This document shows, piece after piece, positions 13,155-25,000 of a stretch of 64,000 nucleotides of DNA; the stretch's first letter is position 1, and each line of letters begins with the position of its first letter. A model generated the notes under the pieces. It saw only the letters and a program-made list of their open reading frames with translations. It was not told the origin of the DNA and did not search any database. This DNA is from Amblyornis subalaris (lineage: Eukaryota; Chordata; Aves; Passeriformes; Ptilonorhynchidae): positions 716,006-780,005 of the forward strand of contig JACAXG010000028.1 of the NCBI GenBank assembly GCA_018881555.1, read 5' to 3'. Made by a program: the position numbers and the translations under genes.

Positions 13155-14739
13155 TTATGTTGTGACAGATTTCACTTTTTGGTCGTCTTTCTCTTTATCT
13201 TTGCTTTTCTTCGATTTTTTCTTCTTGTGTTTGTGTTTTTGGCTCTTTTCCAATTCTGGTTCATTTCCCATGTGTTTCTTATGCTTCTTGTGTTTCTTGT
13301 GCTTCTTGTGCTTCTTCTTCTCTTTCTTCTTCTTCTTTTTCTTGCTGTCCTGACTCTCCCCTGAGCTGGCACTGCTGCTGTGGCTCCGTGTCTGGCTCTC
13401 GGAGGGGCTGTGGCTGCGGCTGCGGCTGACGCTGGGGCTGCTCTGGCTCTGGCTCCTGCCCACCTCCGGCTGCTCGGCAGGAGCCGGGGCCGCCGCCTCC
13501 TCTTTCGCCTTATCCACAGCCTTGTCCTTCGCTTCTTTGGGCGTTTTCCCCGCAGCCTCCTCGTCCTTTGCAGACACGTTGCTCTCGCTGTCGCTCTCGT
13601 TGTAGTCTGGCACGAAGGCGGCCTCGTCGGTCTCGCGGGTGAGGTCGGACGAGAGGCGCGCGGCGCTGCTCACCGGCGGCTTTGGCTTTGCTGCGCCTTT
13701 ATCGCTCTGGCCCACCACGTTCTCCTTCTCAGCTTTAACTTCTGGCGAGTCCTGTTTCACAGGTGGTTTGGTCGCACCTGGCTCTTTCTCCTTATTGCTC
13801 TTGACTTCTGGTACATGCTTCTCTTTCTCCTTCTCCTTCTCTTTGCCCGGATTTTTCTCTGGAGGTTTGTGTTCCTCCACAGGGCGCTTGGAGTCGTGCG
13901 CAGCTTTGTGCTCCACGGGTTTGCGCTCCCGCGGGGGGCTGTAGCTGCTCCGCTTGGCGTCTGCAGGGCCCTTTTTGGGCGGCTCCACACGCTCCTCTCT
14001 CGGTTTGCTCTTCTGCACTGCTGTGGAGTCTCTGTTCCGGGATGGAGAGTCTTTCCTCCGTGCTGATTCACTCTTCTCATCCCTGCGCTTGGAACTCGAA
14101 TGCTCCCTGCTGCCATCATGGTCAGACTTCTTGTCTCGATTGGGAGTGAAGTCCTTTGCAGCGGAGCCACGGCCACTATCATGTTTCTCTGAAGATCTGC
14201 CATCTTTGGAAGATTGAGAAATAGTTTTTCCATTTCCTTGTTCAGCTGCACGTTCCAAGTGCTCTTTTTCTGGCTGAACACTGCTCTTCCTCTTCTCAGA
14301 AGTGTCCTTATCTGACAAAGAATGATCCCGGTCTTTGGTTTTGCCTTTTTCACTCNACACGGAACTTTTTGAACCCTTGGCATCGTGCTGGGCGCTTTCA
14401 TAACTCGCCTCTTTTGCAGCTTTCTGTATTTTCTCCAGAGACTCCATCTCCTTTTCAGTGTGTTTGAGGGGGTTTGGTGCCTTTGCACTCACGGGTTTGA
14501 TAACACTGGTGGGTTTTCCTACAATTGGGGGCACCTGGGTGGTGGATTTGATGTCTTCCTCTTCAGACTCAAAGTCATCTTTATCCCACTTGGACTGAGG
14601 GACCTGGATCATGATAATGACATCCTCAGCAGGGGCTGTTATGTCGTTGTTATACTCCTCCAGGGTCTTAATGACAGTTCGTTTGGTGTCTGGCTTCTCC
14701 TCAGGCTTCCTGACGGGGCTGCCCCCAGTGGAACTCGTG
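13155..14739 (-). CDS. RBBP6: RBBP6 last coding exon 17
   Basis: The exon has acceptor TTTTCCTCCCAG and 1585 coding nt ending TAA at 13155-13157. It encodes STSSTGGSPVRKPEEKPDTK, the acidic IMIQVPQSKWDKDDFESEEE block, the region that in human interacts with p53, and RETDEAAFVPDYNESDSESN. The C-terminus is basic with KKH repeats and ends KVKSVTT. One N at 14356 makes one codon ambiguous. Confidence 0.97.
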
Positions 14740-17700
14740 CTGGGAGGAAAAACATGGACATTAGTAAGAGGATTCACACACAGCCAGCTTTGGGAACATT
14801 TTATAAACTGACTTGTGTTTCAATTCTAAATTCTCAGCATTTTTCCCAAAGATGTTCAATTAAGGGAACAGACAAGAGAAAGGCTGAGTCCACTAGCTGA
14901 GATTATGAGCAATCAATTAATTTAGTATCTTGCTACTATACATTTAATTAACAAAGACACAAGATTATCAGATTGGGGACTGTCTGATCTGGTAATTCCT
15001 TCATGTCCTATTTCTCCCAATAGCAGACAAATTAGATATCCATTCTTGTTTCAACATGAAAGCAAGCAATTATGGAGAGGTACAGACAGACAAAGTTTTA
15101 TCTTCATGCCCCAGTGTTCTTCTTTAGAAAAATGGACATTTTAAAATTTTTTTAGATTACCAAGACACTATCTTAATTCTCTGACAAATGCCTTACATAT
15201 TTTGCGTTTGCATCACCAATGAACTAACCATACCAGCTTCCGATGCAGTACAAACTGCTTGTTTTCTTTAACAACATTTGAGTCTGACCCAAGTACAGTT
15301 TCACAGGGAAAACCACAGATTATTCCCTTGTTTAGCATGGATTTAGCTGTTTCTTTCATTAAGCACCATAAAGAATTCTACACTTTTTTGGAGAGGGAGA
15401 GGAGGAAAGAAAGAAAAGGAAAAGAACTGCTGAGGTACCTGGTGTAATCCACAAGAGTTGAGCTAGCGCCATCAGCTGCTGTCACTTTCCTTCTCGCTTT
15501 TCCCTTTGCCTTTTCTGCTTTAACTTTGCTGCTGCTGGGCTCTGGTTTCTCCACAGCTTCTTTTCCAGGTGGCACATTTTCTCCGCTCACAATCTTTTTT
15601 CCAGTTTCTCGGTTAAGTTTAATCTTTTTGGACGGGTTGTTAAGAAAAGCAGCTTTATCCTTTTCTGGTGTTCGCTCTCCTTTCTCCCCCTCGGGCTCAG
15701 CCTTCCCCTTGGGTGATGTTTTTGATTCTGCACTTTCGGGTTTAGAGGCCTTTGTGGAAGCAGCTTCGTGTTCTTTATCAACCTTTTCCTCTGCTTTTCT
15801 TTTCCTTTTCTCAGGTTTGGCATCGGAAAGTTTGCTTTTCTCAGCAGGTTTTTTTGACTTATCCTCCTTGCTGGAGGACTTCTCTGCCTTGGCTTCTTTA
15901 GGATGCTCTTTCTTTGCCTTCTCCTCCTTGGCTGGTCTGGTTTCTGGGTGATCCTTTGTCACTTTGGGGTGAGCCTTCCTTGGAGTACCAAGAGCCTTCT
16001 CATCCTTCTGAGAGGCGGAGGTTTTAACACTGTCTGTCTTTGGCAGCTCCTCCTTCACCTTTTTCACGGGAGGTTCCGTTCGAGGAGATTTTTCGCGATC
16101 AGGGTCCACCTTCTCCTGGGAAGCTTTAGCTGGTTTTGCTACGTTGTCTTTCTTCGGAGCAGCTGCCACTTCTACTTTCCGCTTTGTCTTCTCAATCTTT
16201 GCTTTTGGCTTATCCTTCTCTTTTTTTTCCTTTTCAGACACTGGTTTGAAAGCAATGGAATCTGCTTCCATGGGTTCATCCCTTACAGGGGTGGCATCAT
16301 CCCTGCTTGGTAGCATGAACAGAGAGTCTGTTTTAACCTCTTCTGTTGGAACTGGCTCTCTTGGTTTTCTTGCCCCTTCTAACAGCTCAACATTGGGAAA
16401 TCCTTCATTCTCATCCCCTTTTCTTCTCTTCCGGTGTTTTTTATGTTTATTTCCTTTGCCATCTCCCAGTGGATTTTCCACCTCCTTCTCTTTTGATTTT
16501 GTAGGATCTTTGATGCCGTGGCTCTCTCTCCCAGGCTTTTCAGGGTAGTTTCCAGCTATGTTACGATTCCTGTGGCTCTGCCCAGCGGGATACTCCTCCC
16601 TCCGTCCCCGAGCATACGGTGAATTCTCTCGTCTGGTCCCAGGCGGGCCAAACCTTTCTGGAGAGAAGTTCTCTCTGTTCACCGGAGGCCGTGGCTGAGC
16701 GCCCACGGCATAGCCCTTGTAAAACTTCTCGTACCACTCTCTGTAGTTCCTCTCCCACTCTCTGTACCTCTCCTTCTCAAAGGGGTCTCTGAAGTCCACC
16801 GAGCGGCCATAGTAAGCCTTCATGTCGTACGGGGGGACCTCTCTGTAGCGGTTGAAGTACTCGCGCTCCGCCTCCCCCTGCGGGACTGTCCGTTTGGTGG
16901 GGGACTGGCCTCTGAACACTGGAGACCTGGACCGGGAGTGGTAGCGCCTGTACGGGGGCGAGCGCGAGCGGGACCGGTGGTAACCGTGGGACCGGGAGCG
17001 GGAGCGGTAGTTCCGACTCTTCCCTTTGCCTCGTCTTTGATATGGCGGCGACCGCGAGTAGGAGCGGGAGTGGGAGCGGCTAAAGGAGCGCGAGTAGGAG
17101 CGGGAGCGCGACGAACCTGAGCGTGACTTGGAGTAGGTGTATGAGCTTCTAGAGTAAGATGAAGCACTATAGGGAGACTTGGACCTTAAAAAAACACAAC
17201 ACAAAAAAAAAAAAAAAGAAAAAAGAAGTTAATTCCAAACAGTCATTCTCCCCAGTTCTTTTCCTCCCACATTTATTTTTTCTTTCCTCTCCACATGCTT
17301 ATGTCAAAGCTTCTTTCAGCTGCTGACATAAAGCTACTGCAAATTGAAGAACTTGATAACATGTAAAAGTATCTGCTCACAAGACAGAACAGCTGCTGCT
17401 TTGTTAGTGTCAGAACACACAGAAGGGTCAGTCTACTTCCACTCACTCGAGCTACCAGAGCTACGGATGGATTTCAGGTGGTTACACTGGCCTCTACTGG
17501 TACGGGAACACACACATTTGTCACTACTCAGCAACACATGCAGTGCAAATCATTTTTGTTGCAGTAAGATGCAAAAAGAGCAAGTCTGGGTGGCTACAGT
17601 GCAGAATCAAACATTGAGAGAACACCACTTAGCCTGAAGACAGCAAAGCCCACTATTAAAATGCCAGCTCAGTCTAGTTAACTTCACCCTTTTTGGGGAA

Positions 17701-20700
17701 TTTGGACAGGATGCACAATCCTAGTACTGCAAAGGACCTACAGACAGGCCTGTGGAATCCACACTGCCAGGCAGGTGTCCCAGCAAAGTCCTGCACATCC
17801 TTCCAGCTCTAACCAAGGCAAGTGACCGCATTGCAAGAAAAGTCCTATCTAAAAACTTCTAACTTCAGCCTCTAGTCACATGCCCCAGTGCCATGACTCT
17901 GGGAAAGCTCCTGACAGCATCGCTAACAGCTACTCAGACTCCTGCACAAGGGGTTTTTGGGGACAGAAAACAGCAGCTACACTCAGGTTTTTCTTCACCA
18001 GTTTTTCTTTTACTATTTTTTAAAGAAACAATGCACGTGATTCTGCATATGTTCATTAGCATCATTCCTCTTTTCCAAGACCCTCACCAACTTCAGAATT
18101 CCTTACAAACAAGTCTGAGCTTTTAATTCCCAAGAAAAATTTAACAATGACAACAAAGAAGCAAAAGCCCCCAGTGTGAACCTGGACTGCAAACATCTCA
18201 TGTATCCACACGAGATAGACAAGAGCAGAAATGAGAACGATTTCTCTCACCGNTCTCCTCCAAAGGGCTTGGAGGGGCTGGTTGCAATCAGAATAGGGAG
18301 ACACTGAAAATCCAGCCCTTACAAGTATTCTGTCCCTGGCCTCCTCAGGCTGTCAGGCAGTGAAGGACGTCACTGCAGAGACACCTTAGCAAGAGAGACC
18401 CTTAACGCTCCTTAGCACCTGCTGCCCAATGCTAATTCAGTCACCTGCAATCTCTGCCACACTGGAGCCAATAACCTGCGTATGACACTCCTGTCACTGC
18501 TCATCTCTCAATCATCCAATCCATCTAACGACAGGGAGGTGGAGTGGAACTCCTCCTGATTCCTCTAGACAATCTGCTTCTCCATTACGGACATGTAAAG
18601 CAGTTACCTGGAAAACGAACGCCTACGCTCCTTTTGAATCTTTTTATATTCCATCAATTCCTTAGCAAAATCATTTGTAAACTCATCAAGTTTGGACTTT
18701 TTCTTTTCCCTGTTAAAATAAGTTTGACCTTTATTACAATTATAGTTTGACCTTTATTACAAAAGACATCAAGAAACAAAACATGGCCAATATGAGAAAA
18801 TGTTTACTGCATGCAATGCAAAAGGTGAACATCCTATTTAAGCAAAAACAGTTCCTACAAGTTTTAGGAAAAGTTCTAGAATTACATTTGTCTTGGTTTA
18901 GCTTTGCATATTTACCATCTGCAACGAAAAAGTATACTGGAAGAAACACTATGTCACTTTTGCTTAGGTCAGATGCACTTTAGCGTAACTGCAGTCCAAT
19001 ACGCTCCCCCGACACAGACATGAAAACAAGGCAACGTTAGTGAGCCAAATACTTACTCCTCTTTAAGCCTCCGTTGCTCTCTGTAAAACTCCTCCCTAGA
19101 GAGAGGAGGTGCTTGTGTCGTTGGGATGGTGTTTGAATGAGCCGCTGGCACTGCTGTTGGGACCCAAGCTGATGACATGTTTGCAGGAGCTGGGGGATAT
19201 CCGGGAGGGGGGACAGTGTACCCAGCGGATGGAGGCTGCCCAGGTGGAAACTGAGGAGGAAACTGTGGTGGTGGTACCCCCGGAGGAAGAGGAAGTGCAT
19301 GGGGTGGTGGAGGATACAAGGGAGGTGGAGGCACAGGCACAAAGACTGGTGCTGATGCTGGCAGTGATGGGGCCTGAGTCCTTTGGGCACGGTCACTGTG
19401 CGGGCGTCCTCGATTTGAACTTTAAAGAAACCCAAAAACACGTGTCACTGTTTGTCACAGCCTGTCCTGAGCGTACAGAGGAAAGCGAAGCGGCAGCACG
19501 GCGGGAGCACTCCTGGTTCTCACTGGTCTCCGGCTTTCTGTTCACTCGAGACTACACTCAGTCCTGGAGCCTCGTCCTTGCCTTGCACATCCTCGCCCCA
19601 GCAGCTCCCTCAGCCTTCTCTCCTTACACTCAGCTTTGGGACTGTGGGCGAGGCTGCCATGAGACCCCCAACTCCCACGAGCCAAGCACCCACTGCTCCT
19701 CTGCCCTTCCTGGACACACTTTGTGCTCTGCACTCCCGAGCTTCCAAGTGCTGTGCAGGGATTAACTCACCTCTCCTAAACTCTCCCACATGCGCTTCCT
19801 GCGCTCCTGCCTCATGATGTATTTGGCCTGCTCTTGTCCCTAAATTGTTTTTGTCTTGTTTACTGGATTCGAGATTTTAGATAATCTGGGGGATGGATCC
19901 TGGATTTTGTTTTGATTTATCTTTAAGATTTTATAAACACACTGACCCTTACAATCTGCCTGTAACAAATCTCTAACAAAAGAAGGACTAAAAACAGATA
20001 AACAGGCTCCTCTCTCCAGTCAGAAAAACCAGCTTGGCCCTTTGAGATCACTCAACTGCAGAAATACAAAACTGTCATCAAAATAACAGCCTCTAATTTT
20101 TCAATAATTTGCTCAATCAGTACTAAGTTGTTAAAGAAAGAATGTTGGAGGCTGATTTCTACTGGGAAATCAACTTCTTCAGTCCTATTCAGCCGGTAAT
20201 CAAAAGAGTGCCTTTCCATCTGATCTTCTAATTACATTTAATTTTTATATGTAATTTTGGTTTCCTCAAAAAGTGTTCATTATTCAGAGTCTTCTTTTCA
20301 ATTATGTACTGGAGTTTTATTTTTAAATAATCTTACTGTAAGCACAGGTCCCCTTTGTTAAAGCTAATTTAAATTAAGCCACTTGAAAATTAATTACCAC
20401 TTGTATTCTCCACAACTATTATTCATTATAAATCAGCTATTGTCTAAGTGATGTGTTACAGACTAATTTAACAGGTTACAACTAGTAATACACTGAATTT
20501 CTGTTGGATACTTACAGTTCCCAGCCTGGCCTGCGAAGTGCACCAGCTCTCATTGGATGACCTGTTGCAACAGGGACAGGGAAAAAAAAATTCCCAGTAA
20601 GTTTATCTGAAGACAATTTTTTAGAAGAAATTTTAAAGGTCTAGTTCCTTACCAGTTGTGGGTATTGATTGTCCTTGAGGACCCAGAAGACTTGGTATCG

Positions 20701-22031
20701 CTGGTTGTCTCAGTACAGGAACCTGATAGCCCTTGGGATTAAATGCAAACAGTCACAAAATGATCTCTACTAGAACATAAGAATCATTGCATGTGTTGAA
20801 ATAAAATTTACCTTTTCTTCCAACAAACTGCTGATTGACAAAGGGGAAGATTTGGAAAGCTCAGCAGCGGTCATCAGAGCAGGAGGCAAAACAGCATCGG
20901 CATCACTACAAAAACCACACATTTCTATTATTCAAACACTGCTTTGAAGTGAAATATAATATATATTTTGAAATACAAAGTCCAAGGTGAGAAAAGGCTG
21001 ATTTCTCCAGATGAAAAAAATATTTTAAAATAATCTTCACCAGATTTACACCTGTGAAGTTGGCAGGCTTCAGGGGAAGCACTGCTGAGGAGTCTGTTTG
21101 GATATTGGCATTTAGAGAGGAAGCTCTCTGGAAAAATACTTGATTAAGTGGCACTTGAAAGGATGAAAATCCATAAAACCCATGCACTGAACCTCAGCTT
21201 TGGAAGATGCAAGAAGTCAAATTCCATTANAAAATGTTTCTGTGCTAGTTCAGAGGCTGCCTTAGTGGCTTCTCTGAATCATGATCCTTGTATTGATGGC
21301 ACAGCTGAGCCTGGCAGCCCTCTGGACACAGTGGCTCTGTGCATCCAAGGCAGCAAGGTTAAAGGATATAATCCTAAACACTGGTACAGATTTTTGCATG
21401 AAAATATTATTTCCTCAGCACTAAGGAAATTAATGAGACACTAAGGTCTGATGGAACTAAATGGCTCCTCTAGGAATGGCTGGCCAAGTCAAATCAAAAA
21501 CAGCGCCTCCTTCAGGGCAAACTTGTGCTGAATGACTGGCAAGGGAACCAAACAAAAATACTGCCAAGAAAAATCTTGCATGAGGTATTCATTCCACTTA
21601 CCAAAGTGCCCTCATTCCAAGTGAAAACAAAACCCCAAGTTCCACAATGACCTGAAGCTGTCACTAATGATACATAAGGTGCTGGCTGGGAAGCTCAAGA
21701 AGCATCTAACTTAGGCACTTTTAAATTCATGTTGATCTCTGGATTTCCTTACCGAAAAGGTCCATCTGGCTTTTCCCCACGGAGAGAGAGGGACACTGCT
21801 GGAGGGAGATCAGAGACAACCACAGAAGACGGATTCACTGGCAGCCCAGCTGCCATGGACGGCCCAGGGCCCAGGGATGAGAGGGCAGAGCGGGAAGCCA
21901 GGGAGGCCAGCGGGATCATGAGCGGATCCTGCTGCCTGGCCATGGCTGGCCGGAGCAGTGGCTGCAGGTTGCGCGTTATGGTTTGCCGCATGAGGGGGGG
22001 CGGCGGTGGCGGGGGCGGCGGTGGCAGCTGC

Positions 22032-22063
<32 letters not shown>

Positions 22064-25000
22064 AATCTTACGGAGCCTTTTTGTGTAGCCCGTTTCATTT
22101 TTGAAGTTGTTCACAGCCTAGAGGTTGGAAAACATGTATGAAAAGTTTATTATCAACTTCAGCAGAAATCTGAACAAAAGTCTCCTTAGAGGAAAATCAC
22201 TGTGTGCTCCTGTAAATGCTATTAATCCTAAACACAACCAACACAAAGCTATGAACACATCCCATTACACCCTGGTATCAATGACTGGTACCTCAGAGTG
22301 TCTGGATTTAAAGTACTTTGGTGTTAACACCCAATTTGAAAGTGAAGCCATCCCATTAAACAACGGTGTGTCCTGAATTTGCCAGATTGTCTCTAATGAG
22401 CTGTAGGCTTCAGTAAAAACAGATCATGTATTTGAAAAGTAAATTTAGCCTTGTTTAGTTCAGCCTTGCCCAAGGAGATCTAATTTAATATTTTTGTCCC
22501 TTTCAGCTCTTTACAAATAGATTTTTCTAACAGAGTTCAGGCTAAAGCCACCACATTACCTGGCGCAGAAACTTGTTGGCGATTAAAGCATCGGGAGAAA
22601 CATCTGTCTGATGGCAGGTGGGGCATGTGTGTTCCTCAGACTCCAGCAGTGCTGTTCTAATACCTAGGAATAATTAGAATATCAAAATAGTTTTTAGCCA
22701 AACTAAGGAAACTTTTGGGGTTCTCATTAATTATAAAAACAAGCACATGATTAATGGGGAAATATGGTCTTGAAGGGAGAGTATGACGCTATGGACAAAA
22801 TAAATGCATTCGATGTCTAATACTGTAACCACCTGCACTAATACAGACTCTCCTCATCCTCTTCCTTCTGCAGGTAAAGAGGATTTAACTGCATACCTAA
22901 GAAGGAAAAAAAGCTTTCTGCCTTTTTTTCACTCTCTACACGAGAAGTCTTTCCCCGTCCAGGACACACTGAAGTATTCAATAGAACTAACACAGCAATT
23001 TTCTTATCTCCTATTTTTGCTCTCAGAAGATCAAATTTGGTGTTTGGAATTAACAAACCTGGCAGTAACACTTACATTCATCACAGTAACTGTTTCCACA
23101 GCAGGGAATAACAACCGCATCTGTCATTATATCCTTACAAATGAGACACAACAGCTCATCTGGAATAGGATCATCTTCTTCTGAGGAGGAGGATGGCTCC
23201 TCGGGTAGGAAGGGAGGCTTCTCCTTCTTTCCTATAGCATAAGCTTCCCTGGAGGTAGGGTGGGGAAAGAAAAAAAAAAAAAGTTAAACTCTTCCAAGCT
23301 TTGGATTTTATCACAGAAAGATAACATTTGGAATTCTTCTCTCTCTCCATTGGCCTTCTTAAACACAGTTGTTTAGTTTNAATTACTTTTCTATAGCCCT
23401 AACACAAGCAGAGAGAAGGAGGAATTCTCCTGCTGAACTATCCTGTTCATTGGATCAACTAAGAAAGCAATTCAGACTCGAAAAATATTTCACAGCTCAT
23501 ATCAGGTGAAATGAATCCTAGCTCTCCTTCGCCAGAGGCTAAATGTAAATTGGAGGCTCAGGATAAAGCTGGTCTCCCAGTAATTACATTTTCTAAATGA
23601 AAGAAGTCTGTTACAGCTTCCACAAAAGGACAGCCAGGAGAGAAAACCAGAAGGGCTACCAAGTGTGTTTTAGAACAGCCACTGTTCTCAGCACACATAA
23701 GTGTTTTCTCAGTTTATAGCAACAGGAAAACTTGAGCCTGTTTCACGTGTGAGATCTGATCAAAATCTGAGGGAGGGAATCACAGTCCAACAGCTGCTTT
23801 GTTACATTTTACACGAAGCCTTCAAAACACAAACCCGAAGCAAAACGAGAAACCAGAGAGAACGATCCCAGCTAGAAACCCAGCTGAAATGTTCTGCAGA
23901 AATGGAGTCCCAGCACACCCCACATTTAAGCAGCTCGCAAGGGCATGAGCAGCAGGGTCCCCTATTTTAATATTAGGCAGCAGCATGGATTTTAAAGCTG
24001 CGATACAGTGACAGTGCTTCCTCCCCATAATTCCAGATGCTGGCCAACGTGGCTGCACTGCCACTCGCCCACTCCTGCCTGGCTTCTCTCACTCCTGGAT
24101 CAGTCCAAGCAATCCCATACTTACGCATCTATGGTTGGAATTGCATATTTCCCAGTGTTGGTCAGCATGGCACCCTTTGTGTTGGGGTCCTTCACCTCCA
24201 TCATAAAACTTCTTGGAATTCCTGTGCTTTTTTTAATTCTGGGAACAGACTCGAAATTTTTGTCCTGTTAAGAAAGGTAGACATATCTCAAGGCCCACAT
24301 TGAAAATGAGATTTCAATGACCATTTTAAGCACAAAAGCCTTTAACCCTCTCCTCTTACCTAGCGCAAGGGTTGTTGGACTAAACTACTCTTTTCCCTAA
24401 ATGAATGCAGCCAGGATATTCCAGAGGCCAGAGCAATGTTTTGAACTCATTGACACTCTCTGGCTTAACTACAGATTCCTTAAGGGTGAAGTCCCCCAAA
24501 CCTGCTCCTCCTCCAAAGGGCAGTTCAGAGGGAGCTGCATTCAGGGCTTGGAGAAACTTATTTTGAGATAAATCAAACTATACACAGGGGTTCACAGTGA
24601 AAGATCTATGCGAATATTTAGCACCTGTGACCTAGCAAAAAGAAAATTTTACATTTATAATTCCAGTTTTTTCTTGAATCCAAAGGGGTTTGCAACACTG
24701 CCATGTAACCTCTGTATTTCACATCAAAAGAAACAATTCTTACTGTGAGTATTCATGTGTTTGTTATGTAACTCTCCAGGTAAAAATTAAAAACTGATCA
24801 AGCCCCCAAGTCCCCCATATCTTACCCCGTTTGTTGGACAGTTCTTTATGTAGTGCCCAGGTTTGCCACAGCGAAAACAGGTGTACGAGGGTGGAGGTGG
24901 CCCCACAGGTTTCTTCATGTAACTACAAGTTTTTGGGGGAAAAAAGAAAAAGATGCATGTGTCTCTTGTTTAAAACAAATCATCTCTACAATTTTTACAT

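Larger units (their letters stand above)
22118..24824 (-). other. RBBP6 introns 6-9 (non-coding parts)
   Basis: Introns of 560, 876, 412 and 442 bp lie between exons 6 and 10. They are ordinary AT-rich intron sequence with a poly(A) run near 23271-23283; nothing else is seen. Confidence 0.75.

Noticed and set aside
13380..14066. 228-residue plus-strand frame opposite RBBP6 exon 17
   Set aside because: It is a shadow of the biased codon use in the Lys/Glu/Ser-rich exon, with low-complexity Leu/Phe content and no family resemblance.
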